DNA from: Hydnum rufescens UP504
Taxonomy: Eukaryota; Basidiomycota; Agaricomycetes; Cantharellales; Hydnaceae
DNA length: 64,000 nt
Direction of reading: 5' to 3'
NCBI GenBank assembly: GCA_014904985.1
Contig: MU128925.1
Span: 20,052 to 84,051, forward strand
In this document: positions 48,594 through 59,400 of the stretch, one piece after another
How positions within the stretch are numbered: position 1 is the first letter of the stretch
Layout of the letters: each line of letters begins with the position of its first letter
Made by a program: the position numbers and the translations under genes
Notes under the pieces: generated by a model
The model's input: the letters and a program-made list of their open reading frames with translations, nothing else
What the model was told of the DNA's origin: nothing
Databases searched by the model: none

Positions 48594-49650
48594 CTACGAG
48601 GTGGCGGACCGGAAGACTTCGGGCCAGATGGTGCGCAATTGCTGAAGGTCATGGATAGTGTGGTCCACCCCCTCGAACGGCGCATGCGATACCTGTGCCT
48701 CTGGATCGTCGTGCTCGAGAAAGTAGACGCACGATCCCCAGCCTAGTGCCTTGGCGGCTTGGACGTTCTTGAGACTGTCATCGACAAAGTAGGACCGTGA
48801 TGGATCTGAGATCCCGGCCTGAGCTAGAGCCTGGAACGAAGCTCACGTGAGTCCTATCACGTCACGAAGGACAGCAAGCGAGTAGGCGAGGAGAACAAAA
48901 GTGGTAGTAGGGCCCACGAAATAATCACCATCTCGAAGAAGGCTTGGTGTGGTTTGCAAGTGAAATCGGTATTTGTGTAGTCGCAGTACACGAGACCTTC
49001 GATCTCCTCTTCCAATCCAAGAATTCGCAGCACTCGTCGGGCGTGCTGCAGAAAAGGGGGGAGTTAAGACTGGAGATGTCATGGGAGAGTTTTCCACTTG
49101 CTTTCTTGTACGCATTTGTGAGTGTCCATACATGTGCCTTTGAGCGGTCGATATCCCGAAAGAGCAGGATTAAGTTGGAATCGGGGTGCAAGATATCTTC
49201 GAGCGGAAGGGACCCGTCGCACTGTTCGTCAAAGTCAATGGGATCTGGGAATCATGGCGCCAGAGACAATAATATCAGGGAGGAGGGGCCGACTACGGTA
49301 GAACCAGAAGCATCGGTGGGATCGATACCTATTGCATGATGCTGGCTCAAGCCACGGATGGCAAGGCCGTATTCGGTCAGGTACTTCATGTGAAGGCTAT
49401 GAGCCGACTCCTCGTCCAAGTTCATGCCGAGAAAGTATGCTAGGTGTGATGTGTCATTGCACGGGTGACAAAAGTGGAGGGGATGGAGAGGTGAGCCACA
49501 CCATGTATACGCTGGAATTTCTGCTCAGTGATGGCGGAATTATAAGCGGCCAAACCCACTCACCTGGCTCATCAACTCTGCTATGCGGGCAGACTTTGGA
49601 TATAAAGTATTGTCTATGTCGAACCAAAGGATTATCTTGTTGTCTGCCAT
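48594..49650 (-). CDS. SDT1-like pyrimidine 5'-nucleotidase (HAD superfamily)
   Basis: Six exons encode about 240 residues on the minus strand. Exon 1 starts MADNKIILWFDIDNTLYPKSARIAELMSQ, with the HAD motif I DxDxT (DIDNT). Exon 2 is a 19-nt micro-exon at 49502-49520 coding KFQRIH. Then come YFLGMNLDEESAHSL, YGLAIRGLSQHHAI, DPIDFD, VWTLTNAYKK (motif II), HARRVLRILGL and YCDYTNTDFTCKPH (motif III Lys), YFVDDSLKNVQAAKALGWG (motif IV) and VDHTIHDLQQLRTIWPEVF, ending at TAG 48594-48596. One intron (49046-49101) has a GC donor (AAA/GCAAGT). Sdt1/Phm8 enzymes dephosphorylate pyrimidine nucleotides and related compounds in the cytosol. Confidence 0.88.
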
Positions 49651-50144
49651 TCTACACGCCGAATTAACACAGAGGGATCTGTCTCCTGCCCCAGGGATGT
49701 GCGCGGGAGGCGCCGAACACTATCCCAACTAGGGAACAGCAGTGCAATGTGGAGTCAACGAGGCGAGACTGAGAAGGTGATGGGGCCAGCTCGTGGGCAA
49801 CAGCAGGCAAGGGATAATAAGGAATAAATTACAGTGAGAATTGCCGAGGACATATACACAATTACATCTACAGTGGAGCTATACTGGCACCTGTGATATG
49901 GAGCACACTTCGACATGAAGGCAGTGAGATTCTCAATCCCTCTCCGTATCCTGACAAACGAGCGTTCATGGGACTGTCTACCTCTGTAAGGGGGTGTGCG
50001 GCACCCGTACACAAACAATTGAAACCATGGATCACGCCAGAAAACTAAATTCGGCATCGGCACCTGTAGAAAATCCCCCTTCGTGTATCAGCCCTCGGCA
50101 AGAGTAACGTGCAAGTGGCGTGACGACCAGTCAGAAGACTCAGG
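49651..50144. other. Divergent promoter region
   Basis: This 494-bp stretch lies between the starts of the nucleotidase (minus) and the conserved gene at 50145 (plus). A minus-strand frame of 102 codons (49755-50063) shows no motif. It probably contains both promoters. Confidence 0.4.
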
Positions 50145-51561
50145 ATGGTGGTTATTGCGGATAACTCCGGCAGTCCACCAGTTGGAAGTCGTTACTGCAG
50201 TACAGCGATGCCACTTTCTGCATACGACGGCCCTGATGCATTGAATAAGATTGCGCTGCCCGCGTTTCTCAAGGTCCTGACAGCAGCGGAGCTTTCCATG
50301 CCCGATGCCATGTCCATCGCTGGGAAAATGTGAGCCGCTCTCGCTCGAGTGTCGGACATGCAAATTGTGTGCTCAGTCACAAGTCTAGTTACAAGTCACA
50401 CAATACTCCTGCACAGCTCTCCACGCTCAGTAATGCGTCGCTTGAATCATTGAAGATTGAGAACAAGGATCAGCGAAAGCGAATCTTGGCTGGTATCAAG
50501 AAAGCGGGATGGAGGGCGCCTGGGCGCGGCAAACAGAGTGTAATATCTACTCCTCCAGTGGCGGGACCTTCAGTAAGATTTATGGTGTACGATGATAGGT
50601 CGTATCGGCGCTAACGGGCTACTTAAAAGAAAGCCGCCAGTACACCGTCACGAAAAAGAAAACGCACGGACGATGGGGAAGAATTACTCCGCGACCGAGG
50701 TACAGAATATAAGAGTTTCGATTTTGAGGAGATTTTGGATGAAAAGGTGCGCGCCCGCCCTGTTTTACCATATTCAAGACTCTCAGGTATTTACTCGAGC
50801 CTCTTCGTAATTGGAGGCGCTGGCATCCAAGTTTGTAGTTGTGAATCGGGCCCCTGTGATGACGGCCTGGGCCACCGTTGTCGCGGAGAGACTTAATTTC
50901 AAGCGCGAAGAAGCTCTGAGTATTGGTTCGCTCTTCGTTCATTTGTGCGATGTACTGTATACGTGCTCACTCCTGTCCTGAAGCCTCCGTGTATACAGAA
51001 ATGAACGCGACTTCAAAGGGAATTTCACTCGGAATATTTGATACTGGAAAGAATGCGGATTATGAAGTTGGTTCGGCACAGCCGTTTGTAGAATTGATGG
51101 GCAGACAGTGAGTACATTTGCACCTGCAAACATCGTGGGGTTGATGGTGATAATATTGTGTACAGAATGTAAGAGCACACATCGACAGAAGGTATTATTG
51201 CTAACGGACTGTGCCATAGACCGGTGTTAAAGACGGAAGGGGGGGAGTGGCGAGGTGTTACGAAAGGAGGGGCTGTTGAACCAGAAGTAGTAAGTGTCAA
51301 CTCTGTCAAGCCAGCGATGGGCGTAATAATTCACCGATTTGCAAATAGGCATTTGGATATATGCGCAAGTCTTTCCGACATACCATTGGATCGGTTATTG
51401 GAGGAATGCGGCTGCTAGCCGAGGCTTTTTCGCCTGACGAGTTGAACAAAGAGGGCTTTGCGCTTTACACAGATTTTCGGCCGAACTCTGGAGGCGAGTG
51501 GGGCCAACGAGGGGAGATGAGGATGAGCACAATTCTCGCACTGCGCCGGACGTTGCCGTGA
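50145..51561 (+). CDS. Conserved fungal protein of unknown function
   Basis: Six exons splice cleanly into about 360 codons. The N-terminal part (LPAFLKVLTAAELSMPDAMSI, LSTLSNASLESLKIENKDQRKRI) looks like a small helical bundle followed by a basic region KAGWRAPGRGK and KRKRTDDGEELL, suggesting a nuclear protein that contacts nucleic acid. The C-terminal half is very well ordered: NRAPVMTAWATVVAERL, REEALSIA-SVYTEMNATSKG, SAQPFVELMGR, GAVEPEVAFGYMRKSF, IGSVIGGMRLLAEAF, ending at TGA 51559-51561. It reads like a widely conserved fungal family, but I cannot name it. The start could also be the Met at 50208. It lies 113 bp upstream of glutamine synthetase on the same strand. Confidence 0.75.
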
Positions 51562-51674
51562 CGTTCTGAATTGAGCGCTTGTGACCTTATCTACTGCTAT
51601 CCGTGCCTGTATTTATAGCGGGCTGCCTTGAAACTTGCCCTCCCAACTCCTTCACTCGTATCTCCTAGTGGCAC

Positions 51675-53018
51675 ATGGCTCTCGCTCGTCCAGACCTCCT
51701 CGCACCCTACCTTAAGCTCGACCAGGGCGGTAAAATTCAGGCGGAATGTGAGTTGCTCCCAGTTTGGGTGCATACCATTGTTTTTAATTATCATGCGAAT
51801 ACTCTCCAGACGTCTGGATCGATGGTGACGGTGGCTTGCGCACCAAAACCATGGTCGGTGTCTCCCTTTCCCCATTCTCAAATTTGATTTATCATGGCAC
51901 TTTTTCCCGGCTGATGTATTCCTCCTTGTGTGGATGCTTTGGTTGCAGACCCTAGCCAAGAACATCAAAGACATCACGGAGCTTCGCGTATGGGATTTCG
52001 ACGGGTCTTCCACCAACCAGGCTCCAGGGCATGATTCCGATGTGTACCTTCGACCAGCAGCCATCTTCAAGGACCCATTCAGAGGCGGTAGCAATATCCT
52101 TGTGCTTGCTGAAACCTACAATAGCGATGGGACTCCCAACCGCACCAACTACCGCCATTTCGCTGCGAAGTCTATGGAGCTTGCCAAGGAACACGTCCCC
52201 TGGTTTGGTCTCGAGCAGGAGTATACCCTCCTTGACGCTGATGGCTCCCCTCTCGGTTGGCCTAAGGGCGGTTTCCCTGGACCTCAGGGCCCGTACTACT
52301 GCGGTGTAGGTGTGTGTCTGCATTTCATACTTTCTCTTCGAGAAGATTGGGTCAATATTTACGGCTTCGGTAGGCACTGGCAAGGTGTTCGCGCGAGATT
52401 TGATCGAGGCCCACTACCGCGCATGCTTGTACGCCGGTGTCAGTATCAGTGGTATCAATGCAGAGGTGATGCCATCCCAATGGGAGTTCCAAGTTGGGCC
52501 TGCGAGGGTATTCATATGGGGGATCATCTATGGATGGCTCGCTTCCTGCTCGTTCGCATTGCGGAGCAGTTCAACGTCAAGGTGTCGTTCCACCCCAAGC
52601 CTTTGCAGGGAGATTGGAACGGTGCTGGCTGCCACACCAACTATTCGACCAAAACTATGCGGGAGCCAGGTGGGATCAAAGCGATCAACGAAGCTATTGC
52701 GAAGCTCGCCGAAAGGCATAACGACCACATCGCAGTGTACGGGGAGGACAACGAACAGAGATTGAGTGGGAGGCACGAGACGGCTCATATTAGCTCGTTC
52801 AGCTCGGGGGTTGCCAATCGTGGTGCTAGTATTCGCATCCCCAGGCAGGTTGCGGCGCAAGGCTTTGGTTATTTGGAAGACAGGCGACCTGCCTCTAACA
52901 TTGGTGAGTTGTGTCCTGGATCCTGTCAATGTTGCCCGCATCTGAAGCGTACTTGCACCCCTTTTCAGATCCCTACAGGGTCACTTCCATCATTGTGGAG
53001 ACCACCCTTTTGTCGTAA
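51675..53018 (+). CDS. GLN1: Glutamine synthetase, eukaryotic type (one-base frame break)
   Basis: Five exons encode about 360 residues. Landmarks are [100 protein letters not shown], then [53 protein letters not shown] and the end [16 protein letters not shown] with TAA at 53016-53018. At 52498-52501 the frame slips: family members read VGPCEGI, which needs GGGCCCTGC, but the sequence has GGGCCTGC. All other residues are intact, so a missing C in the assembly is the likeliest cause. The enzyme makes glutamine from glutamate, ammonia and ATP in the cytosol. Confidence 0.92.
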
Positions 53019-53712
53019 ACACACAACTGTCTTTCTGTCGCTTGAATTCATTGAAGCCTCCCTGTTCACATCTGGGTGATGAATGTTCAATTTGGAAGAC
53101 GACAAGCTAGGCAAGAATTTTGGACTGGGTCACACGGCCATATAGATCGGCACCGATGGGGCGATCATTCGTTATGGCACTGTAATGGCCTGCCAGAAAA
53201 GGAATTGAAATCAATATACTCCTGTTGGTCGTCTTTGGCTCCGCATTGCCAGTAAAAGCATGTCCCCCCTGCCCTTCTTTCCATATTGGATCTTTCGGTG
53301 GCTGGTGATCTATGTGGCTTGATGTGCCTTGGACAAAAACGCACTGTTTTTTTGCACCTCACGTGTACGATAAAGCCTGGTTTGGCCTATACCGGATCGA
53401 ACTACCGAGATCATACAGTACCCTCTACCATTCACTCATTCGTTGTGCGTAGTGTGTAGAATGCAGGCTCAGGCGACTAGTATCAGAGATTCACGAATAG
53501 AGCTCCCGGGTCAAACTACATCATGTCTTTGAGTGTTGTCTTTTGGCCCCGCCATATTTGTGAGGCCCCTTTTTTGTTATCGTGAAAGACCCCAATTGGC
53601 ATGATACCAGCAGTTCAAATTACCGGTGGACCGCGCGCGCGCGAAATCAAACAAGCGTGACATTGTACAACGCCGTATATATACTGTATATCCAGAAGAA
53701 ATTGAAAGTACA
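53019..53712. other. 3' flank of glutamine synthetase, no gene recognised
   Basis: About 700 bp containing the presumed 3' UTR and then sequence without long frames. A CGCGCGCGCG run at about 53634-53643 is the only local oddity. Confidence 0.35.
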
Positions 53713-54350
53713 TGCTATCTTTTGTTTCACCTTACTATAATAGGAGACTGTGGAATACTGCCATGAATTGAGCTCCACTGCCCCTGGCCTGAGGGTTTTA
53801 TTTGAGCGGATTAGGGCCAATGCATATGGATGGATGGATGGCGATAGCGGCCCCGAATGGGTAAATTGCCCGGAATAATAGAACGGGGGACTTGTGCTTT
53901 TCAGAGGATACGATATATCTATCGCCACGGGTCGCGTTGAAGACAGGGGCACCGATATTCTAGTAGTAACACTGGGCGGACAACCACCACCACTATTTGC
54001 GTATCCTAAGCACCACCGTTGCATGTCCTCGTTCTCCATAACAACCTATCCTCTGTATTTCTACACGAGGTGGACCTACTACATTGACAGAACACGGAGT
54101 TACATTTACAATAGGCCATTGAGTGGATGGCACTCATAGAGATAGGATAGATAAAATGGGAGGCATTTTACTTTGTGGCTCGGAAAAATCATTATATCCT
54201 GTGGTCCTCTCTTGTCCTTGATGCCTACTCAAGGTCAAAGTTGGGAGGGAGGAGAATCGGGGTGCGCAACTGCTGTTGCAAACGGGGTTCTGTTTCCCAA
54301 GACGTTGAAAAAAACGGCCACTCATCCTTCCTTGCGCTGGGGGAGGGTGG
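53713..54350. repeat. Dispersed repeat R, copy 1
   Basis: This aligns in the same orientation with 62124-62706. Shared blocks include TGAGCTCCACTGCCCC, GGCGATAGCGGC, GTTGAAGACAGG/ATTGAAGACAGG, CCTCTGTATTTCTA/CTTCTGTATTTCTA and ATATCCTGTGGTCCTC. The minus strand has a 130-codon frame here, and its peptide FTHSGPLSPSIHP resembles FTHQPLSPSVGHN in copy 2, so the repeat may once have coded for a protein. The function is unknown. Confidence 0.75.
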
Positions 54351-55691
54351 TCCCTCATATGGGTCTAGAACAAATTCGGACCCCAGTTCCTTTTTTTTTT
54401 TGATGCCCCCTTGAAGAGTAGCTAGAATCACATATATGTCCATAAGGAAAGCTTCAAGTACCCACAACTCAAGTCGACCCAAGTCGACCCAAGTCGCAAG
54501 TCACCGAGAGTTGCCCAGCCGGGCCAAGTCGCGCCGTGGCAACACCCCACAATATTACTGTAATAACGACTAAGGCCGACTGCACGGCAGAGCCGTTACC
54601 AGCTCGTCATTTGCATTCTTTTTGTTGCAGAGACACACATATAGATCTATTTGGGTAAGTAATAAGAAAGAAAAACTACCTCTTCCCTTCATCCCTGTTT
54701 GGTAGTGTCAGTATGTCTCCCAAATAAGGAATCCGTCTGCTTACAACTGACCGAAGGCTTTTCCATTTTATTGTCATTATCTGATCCCGTGGATTCTCTG
54801 ACACAGGAGTCGAATTCCTCTTTATCGATGAGAAGCCTTTAGGAGTTGGGAAATCAGGGATTGAGGCGGGAGTGTTTTTCTCGAGGAGTCTTCATCTGTT
54901 GAGCGCACTATAAGTGGTTTGTTTTTCGGTGGGGCTTGTTGAATAATCGGTGCGGAGTCACTTAGATTTGTACAACAAGAAGAACGATAGAGCGTTTGAT
55001 CAGAGCTCAAGCAAACGCTTGAGGGAACTTCGGTACATCCCGCGAACTATCTAAGAATACGCTGACTAAGCGATGAGCGTTAGAGCTCGCCCATCCCCAA
55101 TCCAACAGGGCTGATGTTGAATTCTTCAGTGTTTGTTCTGTGGTGTGCTACATGGAACAAGGGAAAAATCATATAGCAAAGAGGTCGGAAAACGGAAACA
55201 CGCAGCAAGTCTGAAACAAAAGACAAGGGAGGATAACGAAGAGATGACGGCAGCACTATCACGTAGGTGGACGCACGCTTTTCTCAGAGGTACCATCTAT
55301 TTTATAGTAAACCTGGGAATATTAATCTAGGCCGCCAAGAGGTACTAGGTAGCTGACAGAGACTGAGAACGAGGAACGAGCCTCAGTCTCCCAGTTAGAT
55401 AATCAGTCGAGCGGCAGAGTCACGTGTTCTCGACCGTACTTGATCCGCTCGACTGGAACTCTCGCACATCGACCTTCCTCATCAGTTTAACTTTTGCACC
55501 CACCTCCCCCTTTTGCTCTTACTGTTGGTCCAATGAAAAATGTGCCTGATGTAGGGTCTTTCAGTTGTGTAGTCTACATCCTGCACTCCAAGGCTCCAGG
55601 CCATTCAACCTGGATCCTTCAACCCAAGCAAGAGATTATCTAATGGGAATATCTCCTTGGCTTAAGGCTCCTCGGTATTAGTATTAAATCT
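54351..55691. other. No gene recognised
   Basis: About 1.3 kb. A short direct repeat AAGTCGACCC occurs twice near 54470-54490. A 62-codon minus-strand frame (54822-55010) and others are unremarkable. No protein family, RNA gene or element termini were recognised. Confidence 0.35.
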
Positions 55692-56320
55692 GTATTATAA
55701 CCTATTATAATAGGTTAATGATAGGTTGTATATAGCCCAAAACTGCCAGAAGGAAGTTCAATACTACCAGTAGATACCAGTGTAGTGTCCACCAGTTGGT
55801 TTCTCGATCATTCGGATTCATTCGGAGCCAGATGTGGCAGATGCCGGGTCAAGTCCCCGGCATCGTAATTTCTCGAAATATTATCTTATAACTGGTCACA
55901 CTGTTGCTTGTCCCCCACCAAATTCTCTCTTAGTTCCGCATTATCTCTGGCAACACCACGTGATTTTGACAAAGAGCACAGACAATGCGTATACAATCTC
56001 AAGCTTCTCCGCAAGACTATCATCAAATTGCTAACCACTGTTCCTGTTGGAATGCCAGACGGAATTGTGGTGCAGAACTTTAACATAAGTACTTGGAGGG
56101 TCCATATTCTGTGATCATATCCACAGCCATGCTGACAAAGCACTGGCTGAAAGACGGCTTGCATCCGAATTTTACTGACCAACCATCATGGAGGGAAAGG
56201 AATCGGGCCAGAAGTAGTTGAAGAAGCGGATTCCCATCGCTTTGACATCATTTCCTCAACATTTTAGCGGGTACGGCATCTTCCATCTATCAGTAATCAA
56301 TTATAATAGGTTATTAATAC
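55692..56320. mobile_element. Possible MITE with GTATTA...TAATAC termini
   Basis: The left end GTATTATAACCTATTATAAT (55692-55711) is mirrored by the right end ATTATAATAGGTTATTAATAC (56300-56320), an inverted repeat of about 20 bp with one indel. A perfect 20-bp palindrome TAACCTATTATAATAGGTTA overlaps the left end. No transposase is present and no clear target duplication is seen, so the limits are provisional. Inside, at about 55838-55865, a 9-bp stem GATGCCGGG/CCCGGCATC encloses a pol III B-box-like TCAAGTC. Confidence 0.45.
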
Positions 56321-56561
56321 CTTACATACTTTATCCTCTCTTGGAGTCATATCTAACCTGACAAGCCTTACCTTGCTTGGCTCGGAGGCATCATTCACTA
56401 TGGCACGGGCTCACCACTCGAAATCAGCACCTCTTAATTTAACAAATCATGCCGTACCGGGATCTGTCTGAATTCAGAGGCGGTTCCTACAAATGTTTCA
56501 TCACACAAGTACAAAATTGTTTCAAGGACATTGACACATCCCAATGACAACAAATACAAGG

Positions 56562-57591
56562 TCACCATTTTTCATGGGCGGGTCGCAAGTCGAGCTCCCA
56601 AGTCCAAGCAGATCGATGTTGCTTGGTTAAAAATTCGTACGCCTGTTGAGGGATTGAAATATCAATAACGTATGAGCATCGGAAATGGGCGTTTGGAGCA
56701 CACCTCAGCGATAGCCTCGGGATGAACGAAGGAGTCCGGGTTAGCATCTTTTCCATGCTTTCTGTCGGTAGCGATAAATCCATCTACGATGGCGTGGGAG
56801 ACCTGAAATTGCGGCAGTGTTAATGAGGGAAAATTACAGAGTTGAATAGAGTATACGTGGATGTTCTGCTTTCCAAATTCCTTCGCCAAAGATTGGGATA
56901 GGGCTCTGAGGGCGAACTTTCCCGATGCGAAGGCGGAGGTGGTGACACCCCCATAAAGAGAGGCTTTGGCCCCGGTAAATATGAGTGTACCCCTCGATCC
57001 TCGGTCGTCCAACCTGAAATCACACATGAGCGGGCGATATGCTACTTGGCCTATCGCTGTGAAAACGTACTCTTGTTCCTTGAAACTGGTGATGGATTCC
57101 CGAGCAAAGGCAAAAGGTCCGAAAACATTACCGTCCACAGTTTTGTGGAGCTGCTCTTCAGTTATATCCCCGAAGGGCGAGAAGATGCCATCTCCAGCAT
57201 TCCACACGGTGACCCTTATAGAATCACCAGGCCATTCCTTTTTGATAGAGTTGAAGGCGTTGCTGACTTCGGAGTATGAGTACACGGAGAGTGGGAACGG
57301 GACCGCCTTCCCGCAGGGGATGTGAGACGCCGCGGACGATATGAATGAATGGGGAAACCTCGTACCAAACCCCCAGTAGCTTTGATGGAATCGGAAAGCC
57401 CTTGAAGGGCTTGTCCATTCCGGGAAAGGAGAGCGACTTTGTAACCCTCGCTTGCGAAGCGTCGTCTAGAGCAGAGCCTGAGAGACCTATCAAGAGAGAC
57501 AAGAATAGACGAGGAATTCGTACGCTACGGCCCCGCCGGTTCCTCCTCCCGTGCCCACTCCAGCGATGACTGCAATCTTAGACGATGCCAT
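56562..57591 (-). CDS. Short-chain dehydrogenase/reductase, paralog 1
   Basis: About six exons encode about 250 residues. The start MASSKIAVIAGVGTGGGTGGAVARRFASEGY carries the Gly-rich cofactor loop; the intron there uses donor GTACGA. Then come VALLSRNGQALQGLSDSI, AVPFPLSVYSYSEVSNAF, IRVTVWNAGDGIFSPFGD (the NAG motif) and NVFGPFAFARESI. After an intron come GSRGTLIFTGAKASLYGG and TTSAFASGKFALRALSQSLAKEFGKQNIHV. The catalytic YxxxK position reads F-A-S-G-K, so the usual Tyr is Phe. The end is SHAIVDGFIATDRKHG, FVHPEAIAE, TWELDLRPAHEKW with TGA at 56562-56564. The last part (AIVDG...LRP) is typical of a fungal SDR group of unknown substrate. It is the better preserved of two paralogs. Confidence 0.8.
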
Positions 57592-57649
57592 GGAGTTGTT
57601 TGGATTTCACACCGAGCTTATAAACAGGTGTTTATAAGAAGCACATAAT

Positions 57650-57812
57650 TAGTCACAGGTTCCAGACTCAATAGTACTTTGCTTTGTGATCATGGAAGTG
57701 GATGTAGTGATATATCGCGCAAGATGTAGTCACAGGTTCCAGACTCAATACCGTACTTTGGTTTTGCTTTGTGATGATGGAAGTGGATGTAGCAATATAT
57801 CGCGCGAGATGA
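57650..57812. repeat. Tandem duplication, two units of about 80 bp
   Basis: Unit 1 (57650-57726) and unit 2 (57727-57812) both read TAGTCACAGGTTCCAGACTC, then TGCTTTGTGAT, then GGAAGTGGATGTAG and ATATATCGCGC. Unit 2 has a small insertion. It lies just upstream of SDR paralog 1 and may affect its promoter. Confidence 0.8.
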
Positions 57813-59400
57813 CACCAGAATCTCTCGACACAAATAATACTGCACACCGTCAATGCGATCACTATTCGGACATTCATCACCACTCTTTGGAATGCATATC
57901 TGCAACCTTTGTTGAGGGCTGGACGCCGGTTCCAGACTTGTTACTGTTCACTCCAGACCCGCTTGCCAGTACATCAGGGTGTAGACCCCCATTGGAGATC
58001 CTTACGTCTCATGTCTCTCGAATTTCTAAGTATCCTATAGTGTTCTTAAATTCTGATTCATCTCCTTGCATAGCACAGTGCAGTAATATTATCAGATGCA
58101 TCTATTTCTCAGAACTAGTCGATCAGTACAATGGAATATAGAATAGACGGATGACCTTGGCAGGCCGTTTCACTGTGGCATCGCGGAGCAAGTGCGCGCA
58201 TCACCTCCAGTATTGTTCTTTCCAAGAAACCATCGACCCCGGTTACAGCAAAGATATTCCCTTAGCATACCGACCGCGCCTCATATCAGCCCCACAAATG
58301 GGTGAACCTTGCGTCTCATTCCTTCTCGCCCTATCTTCCGACCGTGCCATGAGCATCTCCCGCCCCTTACACGGAGTCGAGGGCCGTTTCACCCCCAAAC
58401 GCCATCCTTCGCTATCAAGGGCACCCTCCTTGTGACCTTGTCTCTTGTAGCTTCCTCAACCTTGTCATGATAGCTCTGATTTAGCCCGAGGAACTTGGGC
58501 CCGTGAATCTTTCTTACGCATGCTGTGGTTCTGCCAGAAGAGTCTTGTTAGGTCTCTGACCATAACGAACCTATTTCCTCGGCGTATGACACGGCTCATG
58601 GTGTGGGACGTTTCGATCTGCGCTCCCACAATGGCTTCTCGTGTAGATTGGGACGCTGTTCCGCTGATCGAGTTCATCGGGAGACGGGAGACAGATACAG
58701 TTGCTTTCCTGACACAGGTCCCTCAGGTGCATCTCTCGAGTCGCTGAGTGCCCTACATTGTTCCTAAAAGCTAATGCATACTTCCTCAGGGGGCATCTAT
58801 TTCTACTAGTACGTAATAGTCTGCTAGAAGCTGAGCTCTGATGGCAATATGAAGCAGGGTGCTGGCCTGAGGCAGAATTTTTCCTCGAAGCGTCAAAAAG
58901 AATGAGTGTCACTTTTAGCCAAGAAACGCACCATATGGGAATTTGGAAGTTTGGCGCCTGGGTCACGTGCGTCGACGCCAAGAGCTTATTGCATGATAAT
59001 GGCCTCATGACCAAACGGTGTCTCACATCGACCGTACCGTGGTGTGAAGCAATCCGACTCCCTGTGTCTTCTTTCAATGGTATTAAGGAGACAGGCTGAG
59101 GAAAGATATGTTCACTACTACTCCAGCTGTTTTAATAGGTTACAGTAGAATGCAGTACTGGTGTTCGTCACTCGCAAGACTACCGACTCAATGAGATTGC
59201 TTTCTCGTATAGGACTTTAGGGCACAGGCATCCCGCTCAAAATGGGGGCGTCTCAATGAGCAGAATCATGCGTTCCAAGAACTCTCTGCGCAAACGGTGT
59301 AGGCCGTATGGAAACCCTGAGCTGGCACGGAATTTTTCTTCACGGATAAGTACAAAATCTTTCCAGAACATTGGAGCATTCCAACACGCAAACAGAAAGA
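57813..59400. other. No gene recogn​ised between the two SDR paralogs
   Basis: About 1.6 kb with several medium frames, the longest 168 codons on the minus strand (58571-59077). None shows a conserved motif, and the best frames overlap each other on opposite strands. It could be diverged spacer of the SDR duplication. Confidence 0.35.
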
